8,067 bases of DNA, from contig JBJDZN010000036.1 of the NCBI GenBank assembly GCA_051868045.1, positions 1 through 8,067 on the forward strand, in the 5' to 3' direction. Within the stretch, counting starts at the first letter, position 1; every line of letters begins with the position of its first letter. Shown here one piece after another: positions 1 through 6,011 of this stretch. Source of the DNA: CAKSQF01 sp051868045 (GTDB lineage: Bacteria; Bacillota; Clostridia; Oscillospirales; CAG-272). Below the pieces are notes generated by a model. The model saw only the letters and a program-made list of their open reading frames with translations. It did not search any database and had not been told where the DNA came from. A program made the position numbers and the translations under genes.

Positions 1-128
1 CCGTTGTAGTAGGACAGCGGATTGCCGATGGAATCGTAGGTGATGGTTGTTCCACAGTAGGAGGTCAGCAGATCGCCCCAGTTGGCATTTCCGTAGGTGT
101 ATGTGTAGGTATCAGCGACATTATCGCT
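1..128 (-). pseudogene. Rhs/YD-repeat core fragment, runs off the left edge
   Basis: On the minus strand an open frame from 128 to the window edge encodes about 42 residues typical of the late core of Rhs/wall-associated YD-repeat proteins: TYTYTYGNANWGDLL, then ITYDSIGNPLSYYNG. The frame is closed upstream by TAA at 131-129, and no ATG, GTG or TTG lies in frame within the visible part, so this stretch cannot start translation here. In a full Rhs protein this segment lies N-terminal to the part retained in the toxin fragment at 1091-1924, so it is not that gene's missing end. It is the start of another Rhs copy lying 10 nt after the stop of the immunity gene. The likely reading is the head of the next orphan Rhs-toxin module in a tandem array. 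Whether it leads into another toxin tip lies outside the window. Confidence 0.8.
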
Positions 129-138
129 TTACATAGGA

Positions 139-1086
139 TCAATCATTGTAATTCTTCAAATAAGGTTCCAACTGATGTGCAAGCGTAATATCAAACGATA
201 GAAAAGAAAACATTGAATATGCAGTTATCGATGTATCAAAAAATTCAGGTATCTTCTCCTGAAAACTTTCATCGCAGTCCAGACAGGTTATGACTTCAGC
301 CGCACATTTCGTCGGAAGCCAATCGAGTTGAGCACAACTTTCAGTTCTTCCTTGAAAAAAATCAGACAATGTCTTCTGAATATGCGATCTGCTTTCCAAT
401 GAAAGCTTATCAAACAGTGGGTAATCCAAAGGATGAATCGGTGGAGGGCAATAAGATTTAATCGGTATAAACTCAAGCTTATTAACAATATCCGGACCAG
501 GAATATCATTTCCGATCCATCCATATAATCCCACAAGCATAGTTTCATCATAATACTCGGATGGTGCCAGTTTGCAGAATGGATGCTTATTAATTTTTAT
601 CACTCGAAGCAAAGCATATTTACCAAAGCAAGAATGATCTTTAATCTTTTCGGAAGTGACAATTTTATATGCTAAAAGACTTCCAACTGCCCAAGGACAA
701 TGATGCACTGTTGGTTTTGAAATTTTTTTAGGTGCAGGCAAGGGAGAAAGCAATTTGGTTTTTAACTCCGAAAGTACCTTTTTTCGACGAGTATAGTTTT
801 TCTGATTATTTGGATGATTCCATGCCTCAAGATCGCGCTCCATAAATGAAAGTGCTTTAGCTTTCACAAGCTCGCTAAGCAATCCTTTTTTCCATTCGGA
901 GTGTGCCAGTGAAAACCAAAATATCCCTTCCTCAAGATCACCACAGTCCAATATATTGGAATAATAATCAAAAAGTATTTGCTCTGCTTCTGTCGGGGTC
1001 TTTCCAACCGACAATAATGCACCATATTCGTGGCGCACATCCAACGCAAGATCGTTTGCAAATAGCGAGGGGCTCCATGTACCCAT
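139..1086 (-). CDS. Probable immunity protein of the Rhs GIY-YIG toxin (315 aa)
   Basis: A 315-aa soluble protein with no signal peptide or membrane segment. It starts with MGTWSPSLFANDLALD, resembling the MGxWG...F.ND.A.D opening of a widespread Firmicutes family of uncharacterised proteins, some found next to toxins. A second recognisable patch around residues 109-145 (LKTKLLSP.P.PKK, then CPWAVGSLLAYK) resembles the middle of the same family. The ATG at 1086 has a strong GGGGAGG 7 nt upstream and lies 4 nt after the toxin stop, so the two genes are co-transcribed and probably translationally coupled. Position immediately 3' of a Rhs toxin tip is the standard place for the cognate immunity gene, so neutralising the nuclease in the cytoplasm is the inferred role. 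The gene is AT-rich (38% GC in a sampled line) compared with the Rhs core. The immunity role rests on context and family resemblance only. Confidence 0.75.
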   Translation of the reverse strand: MGTWSPSLFANDLALDVRHEYGALLSVGKTPTEAEQILFDYYSNILDCGDLEEGIFWFSLAHSEWKKGLLSELVKAKALSFMERDLEAWNHPNNQKNYTRRKKVLSELKTKLLSPLPAPKKISKPTVHHCPWAVGSLLAYKIVTSEKIKDHSCFGKYALLRVIKINKHPFCKLAPSEYYDETMLVGLYGWIGNDIPGPDIVNKLEFIPIKSYCPPPIHPLDYPLFDKLSLESRSHIQKTLSDFFQGRTESCAQLDWLPTKCAAEVITCLDCDESFQEKIPEFFDTSITAYSMFSFLSFDITLAHQLEPYLKNYND

Positions 1087-1090
1087 TTTC

Positions 1091-1858
1091 TTACCTCCCC
1101 ATAAGATTCTTCAATTCATCCTCTGATACACTCCCATATATTTGGATAACAGCATCGATATAACTTTCATATGCAGACAGATTTCCAACAGCGATTTCCC
1201 GTCTCGCATTATCCAAATAATCAAGAGTGTACGCAGATATGAGAGATTGTTCCATCAACTTAGCTTCCTGAATATTAAGTCCCGTCGCAACAACCGTCAT
1301 CTCATAATTACTTTTAATTGGATGGCGATCATGCTCACTTCTTCGACGGGCAGGATCGTTTGTTCTTCCGACATATTTTACTTTGTCGCCATCGTTCGGA
1401 TCAGTAAGTATGTAGACACTTTGATCATGAATATCTTCTGTATTTTTCTTCTTCTCTACTGAAGCCTTTATAGTACTGGCAGTATCTTCAATTGTATCGC
1501 ATACCACTGCGACGGCAACAACAATAACTACTACCTCAACAACTAAAATCGCAGCAGCAATCCAACCGAAAGGATTCCACCAGTTTGTTAAAGTAATTGC
1601 CGCCTCGGTAGCCATATTACCAGTTGGATCATAGTAATTAACCGGATTATTTTCGCAATAGGCGAACAGGTTATACCCCAGCAGACCGCCGTTGAGCTGT
1701 CCATCCGCATTGATGAATCTGCCTGTATTGGGGTCGTAGTACCGGCTGTTCAGGTAGTACAGCCCCAACTCGGTATCGTAGTAATATCCACGGTAGAGGA
1801 AGGGGTTGTAAACCGCATAGCCGTTGGTTCCCGTTGCGCTGTTCCGGGTGATGAGCAC
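1091..1858 (-). CDS. Orphan Rhs C-terminal fragment with GIY-YIG nuclease toxin tip
   Basis: Residues 1-80 (counted from the GTG at 1858) are the end of an Rhs core: NPFLYRGYYYD, GLYYLNSRYYDP.TGRFINADG, NLFAYCENNPVNYYDPTG. After DPTG (codons ending near 1619) the sequence changes character. Residues about 97-120 are strongly hydrophobic and could be a membrane or translocation segment. Residues about 146-220 match a GIY-YIG-type endonuclease: VYIL (Y149), KYVGRTND (Y162, G164), ARRRSEH (R171-173, H176) and AKLMEQSLI with E203 as the likely metal-binding Glu. Such tips are known among Rhs polymorphic toxins and cut nucleic acid in rival cells. The protein lacks the thousands of residues of shell and the secretion signal a working Rhs carries. 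Only a GTG with a poorly spaced GGGGA (3 nt) is available, and the in-frame Rhs homology continues upstream to a TGA. It is therefore best read as a displaced, probably silent toxin cassette. Expression as a short protein cannot be excluded. Confidence 0.8.
   Translation of the reverse strand: MLITRNSATGTNGYAVYNPFLYRGYYYDTELGLYYLNSRYYDPNTGRFINADGQLNGGLLGYNLFAYCENNPVNYYDPTGNMATEAAITLTNWWNPFGWIAAAILVVEVVVIVVAVAVVCDTIEDTASTIKASVEKKKNTEDIHDQSVYILTDPNDGDKVKYVGRTNDPARRRSEHDRHPIKSNYEMTVVATGLNIQEAKLMEQSLISAYTLDYLDNARREIAVGNLSAYESYIDAVIQIYGSVSEDELKNLMGR
1094..1100 (-). promoter_or_regulatory. Ribosome binding site of the immunity gene, inside the toxin gene
   Basis: GGGGAGG on the minus strand lies within the last three sense/stop codons of the toxin reading frame (ATG GGG AGG TAA) and 7 nt before the ATG at 1086. 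It fixes that start and ties immunity translation to ribosomes finishing the toxin. It also gives the immunity gene its own strong initiation signal even if the toxin fragment is not translated. Confidence 0.8.
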
Positions 1859-1924
1859 ATTTCCCCATGCGTCATAGGAATAGGAGTATACCTTGACGCC
1901 CGACTCATTATAAACGGCATTTAT
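1859..1924 (-). pseudogene. Untranslated Rhs core remnant upstream of the toxin fragment
   Basis: The frame of the toxin fragment stays open upstream of its GTG and still encodes Rhs core (NAVYNESGVKVYSYSYDAWGN), closed by an in-frame TGA at 1927-1925. No start codon exists in this stretch. The recognisable Rhs sequence begins within 2-3 nt of the TAA stop (1923-1921) of the lipoprotein gene, marking a sharp junction between two unrelated sequences on the same strand. Confidence 0.75.
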
Positions 1925-3645
1925 TCACCCAGATTTTCGATAATCCGATTCATGAATTCAGTAGGCGTTACGACCTGCACATCCGAATCAAAGGATTCAA
2001 TCAATTTCTGAATGCCATTCATGGTATTGCCGTCTCCGACAATCGTTCCCTTACCGTTGTCACCTGACCAGGCGTGTACGATGATGAATGAATAGGCATC
2101 GGCAGATTTCGGATCGGTAGATGCGGCATTGATCTGATTTGAAATATATTCGATCGAACCATCGCTTACTCCGCCCCACAGTCTGTAACGGGCAGACACG
2201 ACAGGCTTTCCGTTAGACCACAGAATTTTCCCGCCATAATTTGCATAGTTGCCGTAATCAATATAGAACAGCCCCTCAATTCCATCCTGCTTTGTGAAGG
2301 CAGAAAGATATCTTGTCGAAAAGCCGCCATCGTCCAGAATCTCGGCATATTTCAGATCCGAGCGGATCATGTACTCGGAAAGCTGCGCCGCCATCTCCGT
2401 ACGTGCGGATGACGACCATTTGGAGGGAAAAGTATACCCGATACCGCTGAGCTGCATGATGAACTCATCGTTTTCGGTCTGATTCTGATACAGATAAGAC
2501 AAAATAGGTGCGGTAACATCAATTGCCGTCGCAGGTACACCCCAACCCAAGGGAAAATCACCTCTGACCTTGGAAGCGAACCATTTTTCCGAGGACAGGA
2601 AGTCATTGGTCAACCACTGCATATTATCGCCGTCCGACATAATCAGACAGACCGTATGCACCTGTTCAGGGGTTTCTTCCTCGCTTTCCTTGCGGTTTTG
2701 CTGAATACTATCCAGGCAGAAGCCACTGAGGGTAGACAGATTGTAGGCATGATCGGAAGGAACCATGCAGATGTTTTTCGCAGAGAAGCTGTTTACGGTG
2801 TCATATTCACCGAGAGTATTGTTATATCCGAAAACGACGGCATTATCATCCAAAAATTCATATTTTGCGGCATGTTCGGAAGAATTGGTCCCGTTATAAA
2901 ATGAAAAATAGGATTTGGACATAACAGAATAATCCACCAGCTTCGGTGCCATTGAAGAAGGCTGTTCGAAGGCAAGCTTAGTATTCAGTTGCGCAAAATA
3001 TTCGCTGGAACGAAGCCAGCTATCGGTCTTGCCACGGACATCCAGAACGCAGGTAAGTCCCGCCTCCTTTGCCGTTTCTTCGTGATCTGCGGTTACAACA
3101 ACAGCATCAAGCAATCCTGCCAAAGAGATGGCAACCGACACCGACTCACGGTCGGATGAGTCATCACACAGAATATAACCGGTAATCAGATCCTGATAAT
3201 GGCTGACCAGATTCCATGTATTGCAGGCAAGCTTATCCACCCGGCTCAGAAACTTTACCCCAAAATCATTCGTCAGAATCGATCGATAGAGGGCGAGGGA
3301 CCCGGTGGAAATCATGATCTGTTCATCTGTTTTTCCGGCGACAATGCCCTCCAGACAGGCAAGGGACAACTTGTCGCTGAAATCAGCAGGTTCGGTGACG
3401 AGATAAAGTGTCTTTGCCTGATACGGTGCCTTATTGACGGCAAGATTGTATTTTTCCTGAAGCTGCTCCAAAGTCATCATCTCCTCATTCGGTTCGATAT
3501 CCGTTGTCGCAGGGGATTGGGAAGAATCGCTATCCGACGTCAGTCCCTCTGTCTGATTTTTGCTTCCTGATCCGCAAGCAAACAATTGGATCAAAAGGGC
3601 GGCAAGAGTCAAACAACTAACTAATCTTGTCCGGATTTTTTTCAT
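1921..3645 (-). CDS. Secreted lipoprotein of the GxGYxYP family (putative glycan-active)
   Basis: A 574-aa protein. It begins with a basic stretch, a hydrophobic core and a lipobox-like LFAC, with Cys 24 as lipidation site, then a Ser/Thr/Asp-rich linker, so it is an outer-surface lipoprotein. Residues about 76-300 resemble the N-terminal GxGYxYP module (AKTLYLVTEPADF..., then an alpha/beta region). Residues about 328-570 are the C-terminal module with MSDGDNMQW (about 336-344) and the name-giving SGIGYTFPSKW (about 400-410, GxGYxFP). The family is annotated as putative glycoside hydrolase, but its substrate and chemistry are not established. A GTG at 3648 directly precedes the ATG at 3645. 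AGGAG lies 8 nt before the ATG and 5 nt before the GTG, so the ATG is preferred. It lies 48 nt downstream of the two-TM protein gene in a likely operon. No terminator follows its stop: Rhs sequence starts at once, so transcripts may run on into the toxin cassette. Confidence 0.85.
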   Translation of the reverse strand: MKKIRTRLVSCLTLAALLIQLFACGSGSKNQTEGLTSDSDSSQSPATTDIEPNEEMMTLEQLQEKYNLAVNKAPYQAKTLYLVTEPADFSDKLSLACLEGIVAGKTDEQIMISTGSLALYRSILTNDFGVKFLSRVDKLACNTWNLVSHYQDLITGYILCDDSSDRESVSVAISLAGLLDAVVVTADHEETAKEAGLTCVLDVRGKTDSWLRSSEYFAQLNTKLAFEQPSSMAPKLVDYSVMSKSYFSFYNGTNSSEHAAKYEFLDDNAVVFGYNNTLGEYDTVNSFSAKNICMVPSDHAYNLSTLSGFCLDSIQQNRKESEEETPEQVHTVCLIMSDGDNMQWLTNDFLSSEKWFASKVRGDFPLGWGVPATAIDVTAPILSYLYQNQTENDEFIMQLSGIGYTFPSKWSSSARTEMAAQLSEYMIRSDLKYAEILDDGGFSTRYLSAFTKQDGIEGLFYIDYGNYANYGGKILWSNGKPVVSARYRLWGGVSDGSIEYISNQINAASTDPKSADAYSFIIVHAWSGDNGKGTIVGDGNTMNGIQKLIESFDSDVQVVTPTEFMNRIIENLGE

Positions 3646-3680
3646 CACACTGTCTCCTATTCTGAAAATATCGAAATTAC

Positions 3681-3701
3681 GGTAAATTGATAAGATTTAC
3701 C
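3681..3701. repeat. Perfect 7-bp inverted repeat at the end of the two-TM gene
   Basis: GGTAAAT-N7-ATTTACC spans the stop codon of the gene at 3697-4281 and the first bases of the 48-nt gap before the lipoprotein gene. It could form a weak A/T-rich hairpin, but no T-run follows on either strand, so it is not a convincing terminator. A protein-binding site or an RNA-processing hairpin that sets the ratio of the two operon products are alternatives. Confidence 0.45.
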
Positions 3702-4281
3702 TGGACACCTCGGTTACGACGGTTGCGGCACTGTTGTAGTATTTGAACGCCTTGAGTGCCTGACCGGTAGCACGGAAATAGACAATGCTCTTCTCGCCCG
3801 TCTCTGAAGAATAAAGAGCAAAATACTGATCCGGGCAGCCTTCAGTGGGAAGAAGGGACACCGTCTTTGCATCCGTAAAGGCTTCCTTTTCAGTGCTGTA
3901 CTTATCATTATCAGGAGCAATCAGGGTAAAATCCCTGACCTTGCAGGAAAACATAGGCACTTCCCGCTTACCGCCGTACACGGTGTACCCGTTAAACATG
4001 GAGTTGTCGACGGTATATTTATACTCAATGGAAACGAAAGGCCATGTAAAGAAAATCAAAATCCATCCGATAATCGGTGCAAGGGCAACCAAAAAGACGT
4101 TGATCTTGATAAACAGCCCCACCAGCACGCCGATCACAGCCACATAGGCAAGAATCATGAGCAGACGATGGGTCTTATAACTGCCCTCCACCTTCTTTTC
4201 TACCACAAATTCCGCATAGTTTGAACTGCCGAAGGCGTCGTCTGCCCTGGCAACGATGTCACTTCTCTTCTCTTTTTTCAT
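3697..4281 (-). CDS. Two-TM protein of unknown function
   Basis: A 194-aa protein I do not firmly recognise; it resembles small clostridial DUF proteins with a central double membrane span. An N-terminal cytosolic stretch of about 38 residues (MKKEKRSDIVARADDAF...) is followed by two closely spaced hydrophobic helices at about residues 40-57 and 61-83. A soluble C-terminal domain of about 110 residues, mostly beta-like, contains IEYKYTVDNSMFNGYTVYGG. No lipobox or cleavable signal is seen. The start is set by GGGGAGG 9 nt before the ATG at 4281. A longer reading from a TTG at 4299 would place its start upstream of and overlapping that ribosome binding site, so it is rejected. The gene is first in a minus-strand operon with the GxGYxYP lipoprotein gene, under the promoter at 4324-4352. 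A joint role at the cell surface is possible, but nothing in the sequence proves it. Confidence 0.8.
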   Translation of the reverse strand: MKKEKRSDIVARADDAFGSSNYAEFVVEKKVEGSYKTHRLLMILAYVAVIGVLVGLFIKINVFLVALAPIIGWILIFFTWPFVSIEYKYTVDNSMFNGYTVYGGKREVPMFSCKVRDFTLIAPDNDKYSTEKEAFTDAKTVSLLPTEGCPDQYFALYSSETGEKSIVYFRATGQALKAFKYYNSAATVVTEVSR

Positions 4282-4290
4282 AGTCGAAGA

Positions 4291-4297
4291 CCTCCCC
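4291..4297 (-). promoter_or_regulatory. Ribosome binding site that decides the start of the two-TM protein
   Basis: GGGGAGG on the minus strand, 9 nt before the ATG at 4281. It is a full match to the anti-Shine-Dalgarno core and rules out the upstream in-frame TTG at 4299. Confidence 0.75.
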
Positions 4298-4323
4298 AAA
4301 ACTTTTTGTTCTAAGATAGGATC

Positions 4324-4352
4324 ATTTTACCACACAAATTGCCGATTGTCAA
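4324..4352 (-). promoter_or_regulatory. Sigma-A-type promoter of the two-TM/lipoprotein operon
   Basis: On the minus strand TTGACA (4352-4347), a 17-bp spacer and TAAAAT (4329-4324), with TGG directly before the -10 (extended -10). The predicted transcription start near 4317 gives a leader of about 36 nt to the ATG at 4281. This is a near-consensus housekeeping promoter, so strong basal expression is expected unless repressed. Confidence 0.8.
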
Positions 4353-4371
4353 TCTTTTTTCCCAAATCCGG

Positions 4372-4392
4372 AAAATTTCTGCACGGAATTTT
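4372..4392. repeat. Inverted repeat between divergent promoters, candidate operator
   Basis: AAAATTTC-TGCAC-GGAATTTT pairs at 7 of 8 positions and is centred near 4382, almost midway between the -35 boxes of the two divergent promoters (4352 and 4403). The position suits a regulator acting on both. The XRE-type regulator encoded at 5004-5918 is the obvious candidate, but no direct evidence links them. A/T-rich repeats of this size also arise by chance. Confidence 0.35.
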
Positions 4393-4402
4393 ATAAAACC
4401 TC

Positions 4403-4431
4403 TTGCAAAATCCCTTGTAATATGGTAAAAT
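4403..4431 (+). promoter_or_regulatory. Sigma-A-type promoter of the hydro-lyase/regulator operon
   Basis: TTGCAA (4403-4408), a 17-bp spacer and TAAAAT (4426-4431) preceded by TGG, an extended -10. The predicted start near 4438 leaves about 36 nt to the ATG at 4474. The -10 region TGGTAAAAT is identical to that of the divergent promoter. Confidence 0.8.
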
Positions 4432-4473
4432 ACATTTACTATCACAATTCGATCACACAGGAAGGACAACATT

Positions 4474-5007
4474 ATGAAGAAAATCAAGGTTACAGAACTG
4501 CGGTCTGCCGCCAAAACCCTTCGGGCTGGGGACGAAATTCTGCTGTCCGGCACCATCTACACCGCACGGGATGCCGCACATAAACGTTTTTTTGCCCTGC
4601 TGGATCAAGGGAAGCCTCTTCCCTTTGACATAAAGGATGCCGTCATTTACTACGCCGGTCCTACTCCCGCCAAAAACGGCATGGCGGTCGGTTCCTGCGG
4701 TCCCACCACCTCATCCCGCATGGACCCATATGCACCCGGACTGCTGGATCTGGGGCTTGTGGGCATGATCGGCAAGGGGGACCGGAATCAGGGCGTCTAT
4801 GATGCACTGGTAAGGAATGGGGGAATCTATCTGTGTGCCATCGGCGGTGCCGGTGCGCTGGCGGCATCCTGCATCAAATCGGTAGAAGTCATTGCCTTTG
4901 AAGAGCTTGGCTGTGAGTCGGTCAAGAGAATGGTCATCGAAGACTTCCCTCTTTTCGTGGGAATCGACTCTACCGGAAAATCGCTCTTTCAGAAGGAGAA
5001 GTCATGA
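4474..5007 (+). CDS. Fe-S hydro-lyase beta subunit (class I fumarase/tartrate dehydratase type)
   Basis: A 177-aa cytoplasmic protein matching the C-terminal/beta part of class I fumarases and L-tartrate dehydratases (Fumerase_C fold) along its full usual length. Visible motifs are LSGTIYTARDAAHKR (residues about 24-38), YYAGPTPAK (59-67), the hallmark GSCGPTTSSRMDPY (73-86), GLVGMIGKG (94-102) and MVIEDFPLFVGIDSTG (153-168). With an alpha subunit carrying the 4Fe-4S cluster, the enzyme adds or removes water on fumarate/malate or tartrate/oxaloacetate. The beta subunit contributes substrate-binding residues. The alpha gene normally lies directly upstream, but here upstream is a promoter and a divergent unrelated gene, so alpha must be encoded elsewhere or the protein acts alone. 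The substrate cannot be told from sequence. AGGAAGG lies 8 nt before the ATG. Its stop overlaps the start of the regulator (ATGA). Confidence 0.88.
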   Translation: MKKIKVTELRSAAKTLRAGDEILLSGTIYTARDAAHKRFFALLDQGKPLPFDIKDAVIYYAGPTPAKNGMAVGSCGPTTSSRMDPYAPGLLDLGLVGMIGKGDRNQGVYDALVRNGGIYLCAIGGAGALAASCIKSVEVIAFEELGCESVKRMVIEDFPLFVGIDSTGKSLFQKEKS

Positions 5008-5918
5008 CGCTCGGTCAAAAGGTCCGGATGCTGAGAAAGGAGCGCAGACTGACGCAGACCGCCCTGTGCGGCTCCTACATGACCCGCAACATGCTGTCAC
5101 AGATTGAATCCGACAGTGCCAACCCTTCGGTTGCTACCATCCGCTATCTGGCAAAAATGCTGGAGGTTCCTGTCGGTTACTTTCTCGATGAGGATGACAA
5201 TCTCCTTCCCTATCGGAAAATGAAAAGCATGAGCGTTATCCGTAAGCACTATCTGGATCAGAATTACCAGAAATGTCTGGATGCCTGCAAAGCCCTGACC
5301 GATTTTGATGACGAGCTTGCCCTGATCATGGCGGACTGCTATCTGCACATCGGAATCGGTCAGTACCAAAAGGGAAACCCCGAAGGTGCCAGAAGGGCGT
5401 TCAGTCTGGCAGAAGTGTTTGCCACCCGAACGGTCTATCCCCACGAAGAAATCAGCCAGCAGGCGGCGATCTATCTTGCCATAATGGATGCAGTTCCGGA
5501 TGGGATTTCCTCGCTGAACATTCCTTCCGTTGCCGGTGAATCCTTCCGTGATACCTATGAGCTGTCCCTTTATTTCAATCTTCTTCGGATTACAGAGAGC
5601 TACAAATACGAGATTGCTGCACAGGTCTACGATGTCACCGGTCTGAAAAATCCTCTTTATCGAACCCATATCAATGCCAAGTTGTCCCTGTCTGCCGGCA
5701 ACTACGAACGGGCTGTTGCCCTTTTGCATGAGCTGATCGACCGTTTTGAGGACGAATCGGCTTCGCTGATTTTCCGCTTCCTGATTTATTCTGATCTGGA
5801 GGAGGTCTGCAAAACCATGGGCGACTACAAGGGAGCCTATGAGGCGGGAGAAAACAAACGTCTCTGTCAGGAGAGATTCAGACGACCGGGCGGTATTCGG
5901 AATGATCCCGAAATCTGA
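5004..5918 (+). CDS. XRE-family transcriptional regulator with TPR-like C-terminal domain
   Basis: A 304-aa protein. Residues about 4-62 form a Cro/CI-type helix-turn-helix: LGQKVRMLRKERRLTQ, then MTRNMLSQIESDSANPS as turn and recognition helix, and LAKMLEVPVGYFLDEDD closing the domain. Residues about 75-295 are a run of helical pairs with TPR-like features (YQKCLDACKALTDF, LADCYLHIGIGQYQKGN-type spacing, GNYERAVALLHELIDRF, MGDYKGAYEAGE), a layout shared with the Rgg/PlcR-like (RRNPP-type) sensors and with many orphan clostridial regulators. Such C-terminal domains bind peptides or partner proteins; the ligand here is unknown, and no convincing peptide gene sits next to it. The ATG at 5004 overlaps the hydro-lyase stop by 4 nt, with AAGGAG 5 nt upstream, so the two are translationally coupled. 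It may control its own divergent promoter region and/or the PTS gene downstream. The targets are inference. Confidence 0.88.
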   Translation: MTLGQKVRMLRKERRLTQTALCGSYMTRNMLSQIESDSANPSVATIRYLAKMLEVPVGYFLDEDDNLLPYRKMKSMSVIRKHYLDQNYQKCLDACKALTDFDDELALIMADCYLHIGIGQYQKGNPEGARRAFSLAEVFATRTVYPHEEISQQAAIYLAIMDAVPDGISSLNIPSVAGESFRDTYELSLYFNLLRITESYKYEIAAQVYDVTGLKNPLYRTHINAKLSLSAGNYERAVALLHELIDRFEDESASLIFRFLIYSDLEEVCKTMGDYKGAYEAGENKRLCQERFRRPGGIRNDPEI

Positions 5919-5951
5919 TCTTCATTGCCGCTTTCAACACCTATTGATGAT

Positions 5952-5999
5952 AAAACGAAGTCTTTTTTGCCAAGCCTTGGCAAAAAGACTTCGTTTTTT
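5952..5999 (+). terminator. Rho-independent terminator after the regulator gene
   Basis: A long hairpin begins 33 nt after the regulator stop. The left arm AACGAAGTCTTTTTTGCCAAG pairs with CTTGGCAAAAAGACTTCGTT with one bulged T, a stem of about 20 bp, followed by a run of six T (5994-5999), part of which pairs with the A-run at the foot. The A-run at the left foot (5952-5955) also gives a short T-run on the minus strand, so it may work in both directions. It separates the hydro-lyase/regulator operon from the PTS gene. Confidence 0.9.
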
Positions 6000-6011
6000 G
6001 CGCTTTTCATC

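Noticed and set aside
903..1163. Plus-strand 86-codon open frame opposite the toxin/immunity junction
   Set aside because: It lies entirely antisense to two well-supported genes, has no ribosome binding site and its product matches nothing recognisable.
1..1924. An insertion sequence or integron carrying the Rhs cassette
   Set aside because: No transposase or integrase frame, terminal inverted repeat or target duplication could be seen at either end; homologous recombination through Rhs core explains the layout better.
3199..3570. Plus-strand 123-codon open frame opposite the lipoprotein gene
   Set aside because: It is antisense to the GxGYxYP gene, lacks a ribosome binding site, and has no recognisable features.
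1921..3645. A fusion of the lipoprotein with the Rhs fragment
   Set aside because: The lipoprotein ends at TAA (1923-1921) and the Rhs frame is different and closed by TGA at 1927-1925, so no fused product is made without frameshift and readthrough.
5097..5729. Minus-strand 210-codon open frame inside the regulator gene
   Set aside because: It is a mirror of the well-supported XRE-TPR coding sequence with no start signal; the product has no recognisable domain.
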